Origin: Nitrososphaeraceae archaeon | GTDB taxonomy: Archaea; Thermoproteota; Nitrososphaeria; Nitrososphaerales; Nitrososphaeraceae | DNA: 64,000 nt | NCBI GenBank assembly: GCA_031316115.1 | Contig: JALDRC010000006.1 | Span: 62,001 to 126,000, forward strand | Direction of reading: 5' to 3' | Shown here: piece by piece, positions 37,409 to 46,310 of the stretch | How the letters are laid out: each line of letters opens with the position of its first letter | How positions within the stretch are numbered: position 1 is the first letter of the stretch | Translations under genes and position numbers: made by a program | The notes under the pieces: generated by a model | Databases searched by the model: none | Seen by the model: only the letters and a program-made list of their open reading frames with translations | What the model was told of the DNA's origin: nothing

Positions 37409-37969
37409 TTATTTTTCTATCGTTAAAGTCCCTGTCATGTATGGATGTACTGTACAGTAATAATTGTATGTACCGGGTTCAATATCTGCAGTTTCGATAA
37501 CTGCTGATTCACCACTATTTATTATGCTTGTATCAAAGATTTTACCAGAGTTTGTATCGCTAGGACCTTCGCCATTTGTGACAGTATGAGGCATTGCATC
37601 TTTATTATCTACCAGTATTGATTCTCCTTGTTTGACGGTTAGTTCTTTGGGTTCATAATCAGGATTTCCCTGAGTTGCAGCTCCTTCTAATATTGTAAGT
37701 GTTACATCTGCAGTTGGTTTCTGTTGTTCAGCGGCGGATCCTGTTGAAGCTGCAGATGGAGCGGCAGCAGTTCTTTCAAATGTTGCCAAAGCCTTCAGAT
37801 CAACTTGTGGTTTTAGCTTTGATGACGGTGGAGGAATACTATAGTTGTGTTCAAAATTCATAATTCCGTATACTGCTCCTATGATCATTATTCCTACAAT
37901 TATAGCTATACCTTTGCCCAACCTTCTAGGAGTAGTTCTAACTATGTGGCTATCGTCATCTGTACTCAT
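37409..37969 (-). CDS. Membrane-anchored plastocyanin-like blue copper protein
   Basis: 186 residues from the ATG at 37969 (an in-frame ATG at 37984 overlaps the duplicated segment and is less likely). A cytoplasmic N-terminus with RTTPRRLGKG leads into one helix (IAIIVGIMIIGAVYGIM), a Pro/Ala-rich linker (to about 85) and a cupredoxin domain. Type 1 copper ligands are His128 (DAMPHTVT), Cys172 and His175 (YYCTVHPYM) and Met178. The domain would face outside and pass electrons to the oxidase. It is nearly identical to the domain fused to the C-terminus of subunit II. It lies between coxA and ctaA in the same direction. Confidence 0.9.
   Translation of the reverse strand: MSTDDDSHIVRTTPRRLGKGIAIIVGIMIIGAVYGIMNFEHNYSIPPPSSKLKPQVDLKALATFERTAAAPSAASTGSAAEQQKPTADVTLTILEGAATQGNPDYEPKELTVKQGESILVDNKDAMPHTVTNGEGPSDTNSGKIFDTSIINSGESAVIETADIEPGTYNYYCTVHPYMTGTLTIEK
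37426..37725 (-). repeat. Plastocyanin-domain duplication, copy in the anchored blue copper gene
   Basis: Matches 39661-39960 without net insertion or deletion (constant offset of 2235), including about 45 consecutive identical bases around 37529-37573. The strong DNA identity points to recent duplication or gene conversion. Confidence 0.9.
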
Positions 37970-38094
37970 AATATATCTCTCCAATGATGAATTATTCCTA
38001 CAACCATAGCTAGACCTTGGCCCAGCATTTTAGGTGTAGTCCTAATGAATTGGCTCTCGTCGTCTGTAGTCATAATATATCTCTCCAATGTTGA
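37866..38094 (-). repeat. Tandem duplication of about 104 bp at the coxA/plastocyanin junction
   Basis: Two divergent copies with period 104 share CATTGGAGAGATATATTATGA followed by TACAGAyGACGA and GTAGGAATAAT; the first copy starts in the 3' end of coxA (about 38083), the second at the plastocyanin start (about 37979). In the first copy an ATG at 38073 opens a ghost frame beginning MTTDDESQFIRTTPKMLGQG that mirrors MSTDDDSHIVRTTPRRLGKG of the plastocyanin and then runs into a stop at about 37969. Confidence 0.85.
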
Positions 38095-39565
38095 ATGGGT
38101 CTCTCATATTAGCAAAGACACCTTTGGCTGAACTCCTCAACAAGTTGTATATCATTAGCAGGTACGAAGCTCCTACTACCCATGCACCAGTAGATGCTAT
38201 TTGATTCATCATAATCCATTCTTCTAGTGGAACATAGTCAAAATACCGTCTTGGCATTCCATATAATCCTAAGAGGTGTTGAGTCATAAATACTACTATT
38301 ATACCAGTGAATGCAGCTACGAAATGAATCTTTGCCAGTTTTTCATTGTACATCCTTCCAGTGATAAGAGGGAACATATAGTATAGAAATCCCGTAAAGG
38401 TTAGGGATACAGTTCCCATTAGAATCAGATGGAAGTGTCCAACCACCCAGTAACTATCGTGAGTGATAAAGTCCAACGGCAGTGCAGTATTTACTACACC
38501 TCCTGCTCCCGAGGCAAAGAATAACAGTATAGCTCCAATACCAAATAACATTGGTGCGGCGAATTTGATTCTTCCTCCCCACATTGTGGCTATCCAGTTA
38601 AAAACATGCATAGCAGAAGCTGGTACGGCTGCAAGTGTTCCTACCATGAATACCGTTTTCTCTGTAAAACTCATACCTACTGCTAACATATGGTGTGCCC
38701 ATGATGCAAATCCTATCGTTGAAAGTAACATAAACGCTATTACTCCAGACTGATAGCTGTAGATAGGCTTCCTAGAGAATTTGGGAATCATTTCGTACAG
38801 CATACCCACACCAGGTAACAGGAATATATACACCTCTGGATGGAACGTAAACCAAAATAGATGTTGATATGCAATTGGATCTCCTCCTAATGCAGGATTA
38901 AAGAAACCAGAAATACCTAATCTGTCAGTGTATGTCATTATTAATGCAGCTGCAAATGTTGGAATAGCAACAAGCTGCATGAACGAAATAGCTAAAATAG
39001 ACCATGCGAATAACGACATTTTCATTATAGGTAGGTCTGGATGCTTACATCGCAATATAGTTACTACAAAGTTTATAGATCCCAGAATAGATGAAAGTCC
39101 TAATATTTTTAGCCCAAATATCCATAATTCTGCAGCTGGGCCTGGTGCTCTTATAATAGAATATGGTGGATAAGCAGTCCAACCTAGGTCTGCAAAACCT
39201 AACCAAACCATACCTGCACCAACAGGTAACATCCAGAACGCAACAGCATTCAGCTTAGGCCATGCCATATCTTTGTATCTGACTAAAATTGGAATAAGAT
39301 AATTACCTATACCAGCAGCAAAAGGTATAGCCCATAGGAAGAGCATGGTAGTTCCATGTACAGTGAAGAATCTATGAAAAGTGGCTGGATCTGGAATAAT
39401 TTGTTGCCCTGGTAAAAATAATTCTGCTCTTATTGCCAAAGCTAGAGCTCCTCCCATCATTAGAAAAGTTACCGAGAAAATAATATACAGTAAACCGATA
39501 TCAGTATGGTGAGTTGAAAATATTATTTCCCAAAGTGGACGGGGTTTTTTAACTTCTAAAACCAT
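38042..39565 (-). CDS. coxA: Haem-copper terminal oxidase subunit I
   Basis: 507 residues, about twelve helices. The low-spin haem His lies in FFTVHGTTMLFLWA (about 70); the CuB site includes FWFTFHPEVYIFLLP (His-Tyr pair) and ASWAHHMLAVGM; the high- and low-spin haem ligands are in VVGHFHLILMG. These are all intact. The HPEVY sequence indicates an A-type oxidase. The protein reduces O2 to water and pumps protons in the cytoplasmic membrane. It lies between split subunit II and the plastocyanin gene. The 3' end (NIGEIYYDYRRREPIH) is encoded within the duplicated 104-bp segment. Confidence 0.97.
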   Translation of the reverse strand: MVLEVKKPRPLWEIIFSTHHTDIGLLYIIFSVTFLMMGGALALAIRAELFLPGQQIIPDPATFHRFFTVHGTTMLFLWAIPFAAGIGNYLIPILVRYKDMAWPKLNAVAFWMLPVGAGMVWLGFADLGWTAYPPYSIIRAPGPAAELWIFGLKILGLSSILGSINFVVTILRCKHPDLPIMKMSLFAWSILAISFMQLVAIPTFAAALIMTYTDRLGISGFFNPALGGDPIAYQHLFWFTFHPEVYIFLLPGVGMLYEMIPKFSRKPIYSYQSGVIAFMLLSTIGFASWAHHMLAVGMSFTEKTVFMVGTLAAVPASAMHVFNWIATMWGGRIKFAAPMLFGIGAILLFFASGAGGVVNTALPLDFITHDSYWVVGHFHLILMGTVSLTFTGFLYYMFPLITGRMYNEKLAKIHFVAAFTGIIVVFMTQHLLGLYGMPRRYFDYVPLEEWIMMNQIASTGAWVVGASYLLMIYNLLRSSAKGVFANMRDPFNIGEIYYDYRRREPIH

Positions 39566-39646
39566 TTAGTTCTCTCCCTCGACATTAAATTACATTGTTT
39601 ACTATTATGCTTGTAAATAAAAGTATTTTCTTTATACATATTCAAA

Positions 39647-40435
39647 TCACTCTACCTTCAAAGTTCCTGTCATGTACGGATGTACTGAACAGTAATAATT
39701 GTAAGTGCCAGGTTCAATATCTGCAGTGTCAATAATTGCGGATTCTCCGCCATTTATGATGCTTGTATCAAAGATTTTACCAGAGTTTGTATCGCTAGGA
39801 CCTTCACCACTTGTAACAGTATGAGGCATTGCATCGACGTTATCCACAAGGATTGTTTGTCCCTGCTTTACGCTTAGTTCTTTTGGATCATAATCAGGAT
39901 TTCCCTGTGTTGCAGCTCCTTCTAGTATTGTAAGTGTTACATCGCCAGTTGGTTTTTGTTCTTCTGCAGCTGGTGCTACTGCCGGAGCTGCCGCTGTCTC
40001 TGCTGCTGCCGTTTCTAATTTGGGTTCAACAAATAACTGTGCCTTCATATTATAATGACTATAACCACAATACTCCCTACACTGAATCAAATATACACCC
40101 TCTTGATCGAATTGGCTCCACAAAGTATTTATCCTTCCTGGAACAGCATCCATTAAAATTGTAAAATCTGGAACATTAAAGTTGTGATTTACATCAAGTG
40201 ATGTAATCTCAAATCTATAAGGAGTGTCTTTTTGTACATGAAGTTCATTAATTTCTTTTGTTCCATCTGAATGTTCAAAACTCCAGAACCATTGTTGTCC
40301 TATCACTTTTATTGTTTGTGCGTCAGCAGGTACATGCTCTAACACTCTTTCTACATCCCAAGCTGCTGCACCAACCCATATCAGTAATGCAGAAACAGCT
40401 CCTACATATACCCATTCAATGGTTGCATGTCCCAT
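39647..40435 (-). CDS. coxB: Terminal oxidase subunit II, CuA domain, fused to a plastocyanin domain (lacks first helix)
   Basis: 262 residues. One helix (IEWVYVGAVSALLIWVGAAA) corresponds to helix 2 of ordinary subunit II. The CuA domain has QQWFWSFEH and ligands His84, Cys119, Glu121, Cys123, His127 and Met130 (CREYCGYSHYNM). An Ala/Pro-rich linker (about 137-163) leads to an added blue copper domain with His205, Cys249, His252 and Met255. So one polypeptide can carry both CuA and type 1 copper, the latter probably taking electrons from a carrier. The ATG overlaps the stop of the preceding small gene (TAATG), so translation is coupled. The extra domain is almost the same as in the gene at 37.4-38.0 kb. 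Confidence 0.93.
   Translation of the reverse strand: MGHATIEWVYVGAVSALLIWVGAAAWDVERVLEHVPADAQTIKVIGQQWFWSFEHSDGTKEINELHVQKDTPYRFEITSLDVNHNFNVPDFTILMDAVPGRINTLWSQFDQEGVYLIQCREYCGYSHYNMKAQLFVEPKLETAAAETAAAPAVAPAAEEQKPTGDVTLTILEGAATQGNPDYDPKELSVKQGQTILVDNVDAMPHTVTSGEGPSDTNSGKIFDTSIINGGESAIIDTADIEPGTYNYYCSVHPYMTGTLKVE
39661..39960 (-). repeat. Plastocyanin-domain duplication, copy fused to coxB
   Basis: Partner of 37426-37725, same orientation, offset 2235. Differences are mostly at third codon positions. Confidence 0.9.
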
Positions 40436-40707
40436 TAGGCGCCTGTTCCCTCCGCAGGTGGTTCTACTATCCTATTCCTCTTGTGTGATTCCCTATATCT
40501 CCATATAACATAAATAACTATACCATTGACGACTGCGCCAACAATAAAAGCTGCTACCATCATTTCATAAAAAAGACCCCAAACTAGTTCTTGTCTTATA
40601 ACATAACCTTCTGGAGTTGTTTCCGCAAAAGCTTGTATTAGAAAATTAAGAGAAAAAATACTCATAAGAGCTAATACTCCTAGTAATATCACATTTTTAG
40701 GTTGCAA
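40435..40707 (-). CDS. Split-off N-terminal part of oxidase subunit II (signal peptide and first helix)
   Basis: 90 residues from a TTG at 40707. Residues 5-28 are a signal-like helix ending in FAE, and residues 43-72 (LVWGLFYEMMVAAFIVGAVV...) form a helix followed by IYVIWRYRESHKRN, the typical end of subunit II helix 1. The next gene begins with helix 2 and the CuA domain, so together they make up a complete subunit II. The stop codon overlaps the next start (TAATG). AGGAG at about 40720 could be a ribosome site, but an ATG close by opens only a six-codon frame. It is the first gene of the oxidase cluster. Confidence 0.8.
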   Translation of the reverse strand: MQPKNVILLGVLALMSIFSLNFLIQAFAETTPEGYVIRQELVWGLFYEMMVAAFIVGAVVNGIVIYVIWRYRESHKRNRIVEPPAEGTGA

Positions 40708-40806
40708 TCTTACTCATTATCTCCTATTGTCTGGAGAATACTCATTACCATGTAATTTAAGGTTTTTGTATTTAATTTCAACTAATCAAATAACATTTCA
40801 ATGGTA

Positions 40807-41439
40807 TTAATCGTACAGATATCTTTCTACACCCATAAGATTAACCGTAGAAACAGACCACAGATCATATTCTTTTTTTAATATTGTCAATGCCGCATTT
40901 CGCATATGCCAACGGTATAAAACTTCTGGTTTCAAATCTAAAACATAAGAAATTGCTGCTTTTATAGGATCCAAGTGGGTTACCATCAATACATTTTGAT
41001 TGTCATGTTTTGTAGAAATATCGTCTAGCAAATTTTTTATTCTAGATCTTACCGAAGAAAATGGTTCTACTCCATGATCATTTAATACCTGGTCTTCACC
41101 AGTGTAAAAACTTAAAAAAAGATTCCCGAATTTATTCAATACATCATCATAATCACTACCTGCGAGTTTTCCTAAATCGATCTCGTATAAACGTTCATCA
41201 ATTTCATAATTCATTCCCAAGACTTTGGAAACAATTTGAGCAGTTTCTATAGCTCTTGTAACAGGACTTGTATATATCTTTGAGATGGATAATTTTTTCA
41301 AGTATTTGCCAGTATCTGCTGCTTGAAAACGGCCTTCTTCTGTTAGGTGAGATTCTATATGACGTCCTACCAGTATTCTATTTACGTTGTTTTCTGCTTG
41401 GCCATGTCTCATAAAAATAGCTAGATTCAATATTGACAA
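40807..41439 (-). CDS. Histidine phosphatase superfamily protein (phosphoglycerate mutase-like)
   Basis: 210 residues. The catalytic motif is FMRHGQAENN with phospho-acceptor His12. The other features are GRHIESHLTEEGRFQAADTG, IYTSPVTRAIETAQIVSKVL with a second Arg, the acid ELY/DERLYEIDLGKLAGSD region, and the second His in VLMVTHLDPIK (about 156). Length and order match cofactor-dependent PGM/phosphatase-like proteins; the substrate (sugar phosphate, cobalamin precursor or protein) cannot be decided. It lies upstream of the oxidase cluster in the same direction with 100 bases between, where the oxidase promoter should sit. Confidence 0.88.
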   Translation of the reverse strand: MSILNLAIFMRHGQAENNVNRILVGRHIESHLTEEGRFQAADTGKYLKKLSISKIYTSPVTRAIETAQIVSKVLGMNYEIDERLYEIDLGKLAGSDYDDVLNKFGNLFLSFYTGEDQVLNDHGVEPFSSVRSRIKNLLDDISTKHDNQNVLMVTHLDPIKAAISYVLDLKPEVLYRWHMRNAALTILKKEYDLWSVSTVNLMGVERYLYD

Positions 41440-41700
41440 GTAGAATTGGATGTTCCAATAATTTATAATTATAGACTCAGATAATTCTAATTTTTAAAAT
41501 CATGTCAAAATTTACACCTCGAAAACAAAACTATCTATCTGAAAGTTAGTTTTCTTTTCTCACTCTATTTTAGTTATTTTTATTAAAAACAAATTTTGTT
41601 CTGGATACTACAGATGAGTTTTTAGGTATTATATATATAGATAAAATTGTTTCAAACCAACATATTTAATACTATTCCTAAACAAAATACCGATAATAAA

Positions 41701-42375
41701 ATGAAAATAGGGATTATTGGTGGAACTGGAGGCATGGGAGAAGGTTTTGCCTTAAGGTGGTGTAAAAAACATGACATAGTGATTGGTTCTAGGGATAAAA
41801 ATAGGGCATCAGATGTTGCTAATAACTATACCAAAACTGCTAGAGACTACTATGGTGAGTCAATGAAAGGATCAATAACTGGAGATAATAATTTTGATCT
41901 AGCACAAGATTGCGATGTACTTTTTCTATCTATTCCTTATGAGTCGATAAATGAAACCTGTAATAGATTAGCAGGACAGATAAAAGAAAATTGTATTATA
42001 GTCTGTCCAATTGTTCCGATGACTAGAGAAGAGAAAGGTTTTACGTATATCTGCTTTGAGCACGGGAAAGAATCTGCAGGAGAATTGGTTGCAAAGAACT
42101 TTAAAAACAGATCAAATATAGTCTCTGCGTTTCATACAATATCAGAAGTTAAACTAAAAAAGATTGATCATGGTCTTGATGCAGACACCTTTGTTTGTGG
42201 AGATGACGAAAATACTATCAAAGTTATAAACGAACTAATTGCAGAAATAACAGGACTCCGATCTATTTACCTAGGGCCACTGACGTTATCTTATCAAGCT
42301 GAAGTACTCACTCCGATGCTATTGAACTCAGCAAAACGTAATAAAATGAAACATCCCGCTATAAAGTTAGTATAA
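41701..42375 (+). CDS. npdG: F420-dependent NADP reductase (NpdG/Fno)
   Basis: 224 residues from the ATG at 41701, which starts the Rossmann motif at once (MKIGIIGGTGGMGEGFALRW). The upstream TTG at 41647 would add 18 residues and would start ahead of the transcription point predicted from a TATA box near 41628-41640. Further features are IVIGSRDKNRASDVANNY with the NADP 2'-phosphate site (SRDK), DVLFLSIPYESINETC, and HTISEVKLKKIDHG followed by TFVCGDDENT. The enzyme passes hydride between F420 and NADP. Thaumarchaeota make F420, so the role is plausible. Confidence 0.9.
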   Translation: MKIGIIGGTGGMGEGFALRWCKKHDIVIGSRDKNRASDVANNYTKTARDYYGESMKGSITGDNNFDLAQDCDVLFLSIPYESINETCNRLAGQIKENCIIVCPIVPMTREEKGFTYICFEHGKESAGELVAKNFKNRSNIVSAFHTISEVKLKKIDHGLDADTFVCGDDENTIKVINELIAEITGLRSIYLGPLTLSYQAEVLTPMLLNSAKRNKMKHPAIKLV

Positions 42376-42421
42376 TAATCCGGAATTAATAAATAGAAAA
42401 ATATTGAAAAAATACAAAACA

Positions 42422-42721
42422 ATGAGTTACAAATTTAAAGGCGACAACTATCTAAGGCGTGGAAAGAATTGGATGACCGCAATGGGTGTCCTTTTCATAG
42501 TCATGGCTATAGTTATTGCTCTACGAAATCTATATTTTGTGTCAACTCAATTGTCTTTTGAATTTTATTTAGACAATTATACCAACTCTGATATTACTAA
42601 TGAGAAATTTGTTATCGCTATGATAATTATAGGTGGGGTATTGTTATATTGGGGATACTTTAGAAAAAAAGAAGAATACGGACCTCCTGACGAACATGAA
42701 AGAAGAAGATTTGAGAGATAA
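42422..42721 (+). CDS. Small two-helix membrane protein
   Basis: 99 residues from the ATG at 42422 (a TTG at 42404 would add six). Helices are WMTAMGVLFIVMAIVIALRN and VIAMIIIGGVLLYWGYF, separated by an outer loop; the tail GPPDEHERRRFER is charged. It follows npdG by 46 bases and may be co-transcribed. No family recognised. Confidence 0.6.
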   Translation: MSYKFKGDNYLRRGKNWMTAMGVLFIVMAIVIALRNLYFVSTQLSFEFYLDNYTNSDITNEKFVIAMIIIGGVLLYWGYFRKKEEYGPPDEHERRRFER

Positions 42722-42962
42722 ATTTATAATTATCATCTGGAAGACAAATCTTTGTCTTATAAAACACTCCTTAAATTTTACTACATGATCCTTTTTACTT
42801 TATTATTGGTCACAATTTAATGACAAGATTTTTATTTGTTGAGAAAATGAAATAAGGTAAATTACAGTATTCGCATTACAATTACGTTTAAGTAATTGAG
42901 GAAATTTTTAATGTATATAATTTTTATGTCATTAGTTTATAATTTTGATTTCTTAATTATAT
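42722..42962. other. Convergent intergenic region
   Basis: A+T-rich DNA between convergent genes; T-runs on both strands would serve as terminators. Nothing else seen. Confidence 0.3.
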
Positions 42963-43883
42963 TTACCTCAAATTGGTATCATAATAATAAGATTCCATTT
43001 CCTTTAGTTTCGCAATTCTCTGTTCTAGTGGTGGATGTGTAGCAAATAGTTTTGCAATAGAACTTCCTGAAATAGCTGGAATGATAAAAAATGCATTAAG
43101 ACTTTGAAATTTTTGAGCTTGTCGATTTGAGACAGTTTTCATAGTCCCACTTATCTTCGTTAAGGCACTTGCAAGGTTCATAGGATGTCCTGTCATTTGT
43201 GCTGAACCTCTATCTGCTGCAAATTCCCTATAGCGAGATATTGCTCTGGTGATAATAAAACTAATTATCCAAGTTACAATGGAAACTAGTAATATGATAA
43301 GAATTGCAAGTCCGTTATTGTCTCTGGAACGATAGCCTCCGAACATTGCTCCAAAAAAGCCATATTGCATAAGATACCAAGCTACTGTTGAGAAAAGACT
43401 TGCCATTGTTAGTACCAAAACATCACGATTTTTTATATGGGTCAACTCATGTGCTATAACACTTTCCAGTTCTTTTTCATCTAGAATGTTTAATAGCCCT
43501 GTTGTCACGGCTACGAGGGAGGTTTTATGTCCTTTTCCTGTAGCAAATGCATTTGGGATATTAGTGTTTACTATTGCGATTTTTGGCTTTGGGAGGTTTA
43601 CTCTTTGAACCAGATTTTCTACTATTCTATGAAGTTGTGGATATTGTTCTCTTGAAACTAACTTGGCTCCAGAGGTCCATAAAACTATCTTGTCGGAAAA
43701 ATACCACTGAGCCAGAATCATTAAAGATATGATCCCTATCATTGGGATAAAACCTACTCCAAGATAAGCTAAGACAGTTAAGAATACAAGATACAGGATG
43801 GACAGAGCAGCAAAACTAACAATAATTCTGAAAGTTAGTCCTGTGTCTCTTTTGTAATTAAAAATTCTATTATTTGAACTCAA
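42963..43883 (-). CDS. htpX: HtpX-type membrane zinc metalloprotease
   Basis: 306 residues. Two N-terminal helices (20-62) are followed by the M48 domain: NAFATGKGHKTSLVAVTTGL, the zinc motif HELTH (145-149) and the third ligand Glu220 in YREFAADRGSAQMTG. Two helices lie between the zinc motif and Glu220. HtpX degrades damaged membrane proteins. The C-terminus FATHPPLEQRIAKLKEM is the usual HPP..ERI ending. The gene is in the same direction as the aminotransferase upstream, with 40 bases between. Confidence 0.95.
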   Translation of the reverse strand: MSSNNRIFNYKRDTGLTFRIIVSFAALSILYLVFLTVLAYLGVGFIPMIGIISLMILAQWYFSDKIVLWTSGAKLVSREQYPQLHRIVENLVQRVNLPKPKIAIVNTNIPNAFATGKGHKTSLVAVTTGLLNILDEKELESVIAHELTHIKNRDVLVLTMASLFSTVAWYLMQYGFFGAMFGGYRSRDNNGLAILIILLVSIVTWIISFIITRAISRYREFAADRGSAQMTGHPMNLASALTKISGTMKTVSNRQAQKFQSLNAFFIIPAISGSSIAKLFATHPPLEQRIAKLKEMESYYYDTNLR

Positions 43884-43923
43884 TAATCTACAATTTATTA
43901 TAGTTATACGGGCTATTATTGCT

Positions 43924-45111
43924 TTACTTTAGTTTTCTAACCAAGAATGTTTCTAGTCTGTCCATCGCATCTTCTAATATATCTTCTTGTGCAAGGTATA
44001 CGATTCTAAAGTGGTCAGATCCGAAGCTGGAACCAAAACCAGACCCATGCACCGTCAACACGCCTGTATTATTGAGGAGATCAAGAACAAAATCTAGATC
44101 ACTTTTCCAACGGTTATTCAAGTCAATTTGTGGAAAAACATAAAATGCACCTCTTGGAAGATTGCATGAAATTCCTGGGATAGAATTTAGCCGTTTAACT
44201 ATGAAATTTCTCCTGTTTTTTAGTTTGTGAACCATCTCTTTAATATGATCTTGTGGTCCATTCAATGCTTGTACTGCTGCTCTTTGGACTGGTAAATTTG
44301 AAGCAATTCTAACACGTGCAAGCTTTGGAACATTTTTTCGAAAATTGTCAAGTTTTGGAGAATTACTGTTCATGCACATATAACCGCATCTCCACCCTGT
44401 CATTAGATATACTTTAGAAAATCCATTTAGAAGAATAACTGGCAGATCTCTTGATACTTTTCCTATCCCAGAAAAAATGTCATCAAAAACGATTTTGTCG
44501 TAAATTTCATCACAAATAATATACAGGTCATGTTGAGCTGCAATATCCACAATTTCTTTTAAACTATTAAGAGAAAATACTTCACCTGTAGGATTATTTG
44601 GACTTATTAGACATATAGCTCGAGTTTTATCAGTTATTTTGGACTTTAGATCGTCCAAGTCAGCTCTCCCATCAGAAAATACTCTGAATTCTACTGGATG
44701 AGCTCCATAAAATTTTGCATAAGAAGCGTATGGAGGATAATAAGGACCTGGCATCAACACCTGGTCATTTGGATTTACCACAGAAGCCATTGTCATATCC
44801 AATGCTTCAGAAACACCGTTAGTAACAAGTACATCATCTTCATTTACGCTAAATCCTTTACCATTCTCTTTTTCTGCTATAGCTTGTCTAAGTTCAGGCA
44901 GCCCTTCTGATTCAGTATAATAGTTTTCATCTTCCATTACTGCCTTTATCAGAGCTTCCTTGATGTGCTGTGGAGTTTTGAAATCGTAGTTTACAGGATC
45001 GCCTATGTTAAGATATATGATATCTTTCCCAGTTTTTTGATACTCTCTTGCGTGAGAAATGATATCACGAATAGCATATTCTACGCCTTCAGTTCTGTCT
45101 AAAACTTTCAA
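43924..45111 (-). CDS. Class I/II aminotransferase (alanine/aspartate type)
   Basis: 395 residues, a fold-type I PLP enzyme. The Schiff-base lysine is Lys233 (NGFSKVYLMTGWR); other conserved residues are Asn173 in SPNNPTGEV, Asp201 and Tyr204 (CDEIYDKIVF), Tyr124 region PGPYYPPY and Arg241. The start GVEYAIRDIISHAREYQKTG and the GDPVNYDFKTP region match archaeal alanine-type aminotransferases of the AlaT group. It transfers amino groups between amino acids and 2-oxo acids. ATG start, preceded by a long gene-poor stretch. Confidence 0.92.
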   Translation of the reverse strand: MKVLDRTEGVEYAIRDIISHAREYQKTGKDIIYLNIGDPVNYDFKTPQHIKEALIKAVMEDENYYTESEGLPELRQAIAEKENGKGFSVNEDDVLVTNGVSEALDMTMASVVNPNDQVLMPGPYYPPYASYAKFYGAHPVEFRVFSDGRADLDDLKSKITDKTRAICLISPNNPTGEVFSLNSLKEIVDIAAQHDLYIICDEIYDKIVFDDIFSGIGKVSRDLPVILLNGFSKVYLMTGWRCGYMCMNSNSPKLDNFRKNVPKLARVRIASNLPVQRAAVQALNGPQDHIKEMVHKLKNRRNFIVKRLNSIPGISCNLPRGAFYVFPQIDLNNRWKSDLDFVLDLLNNTGVLTVHGSGFGSSFGSDHFRIVYLAQEDILEDAMDRLETFLVRKLK

Positions 45112-46310
45112 TTAATTATACAGGATTATTTAAAAATAGCCATACATAAATTATTCTGTTCGTATTTTTTAGTATTCTAAATAATGATTCTTTTATTTAC
45201 AGATTTTTTGTTGATTGTTGATCTTGATATATAAACAGATATTAATCAGAAAATTTTCAATAAATTGAATAAAAATTTAGAGATATTAAAATAAATCACT
45301 ATAATAATTCTTCTACTATTAGTTAGGTCTTTTAATATAATAGTCATTTACTGAAAAAAAACCAACAAAACTTCTGTTTATTTGGCTAATCGAAAATTTA
45401 TTCACTTCTTTTGGAAATATAGTTAATTGGATGTTACTTTTGTTATGGTAACGTATATGTAAATGACAGGAAATTCTTGACATACTCAAAATGCAAGTAA
45501 TTGCAACCCTGATTTAACTAGATAAGACAATATGTATGACCTATTTGGTTATAGATGTCATATTATATACTGGAGAAAATATAAAATACAAGGAAACAAA
45601 TCACTTCTGTTATAAAACATAGTAAATTATAGAGTTATCATTAGTATGTTTTTCTATCTTTATTTTTTATGTAGTTGTAGTTACTTTTTTGTGACTTTTT
45701 TGTAGAATGTTTAGTGCAACTATTAATTTTGATACAAGATATATCAAAATTAGTTGTAGATAAAAATATTTCGAATTGTATTCTTGTGAGTTATAATAAG
45801 ATAAGGAAATCAGAAGAAATTTTGATGTAGATTTTGCTAATGGTGTCATGATAAAAATCGTCGATTGTTTTATTCTGTATATAGTATGTATTTTTTACTA
45901 AAATCATAAATAAAAAGCCTGAAACTTGAAGAAAATATAATCTTGTTTCGATTTCAAATCTTCTTTTATATTTCCATTTTTGAATATTTGATAATAATAA
46001 GAGAAGATTCGATAGTGATTAGGGTTAGATCTAAATACTTCAAGAAAAGCAATGATAATTAATGTTATTTTTAGCGCATCTTCTGAAATTATTTTTAGTA
46101 AAAATTTCATAAAGGATCTTTGCTCGTAAATTTTATAATTGTATTCATTTTTAAACTATTGATTGATTGGTTTAGAGATGATAATTCATTACTTTTGATT
46201 AACTATATTATTCTCTAGTTTCAATAAATTTGATCGTGTATTTTCCAAATTTGTCATAGCGTTTTGAATATTGTATTTCTTGCATCTTGTTCAGATTTTT
46301 TAACTCTTTT
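45112..46310. other. Gene-poor stretch, part of a probable integration scar
   Basis: Two short minus-strand frames (45667-45849 and 45904-46110) have no recognisable domain and no ribosome sites. The second (LKIISEDALKITLIIIAFLE...) may be a remnant. No intact gene in 1.2 kb. Confidence 0.4.

Noticed and set aside
45436-45455. Inverted repeat GTTAC...GTAAC in the gene-poor region
   Set aside because: Only five pairs and expected by chance in such DNA.
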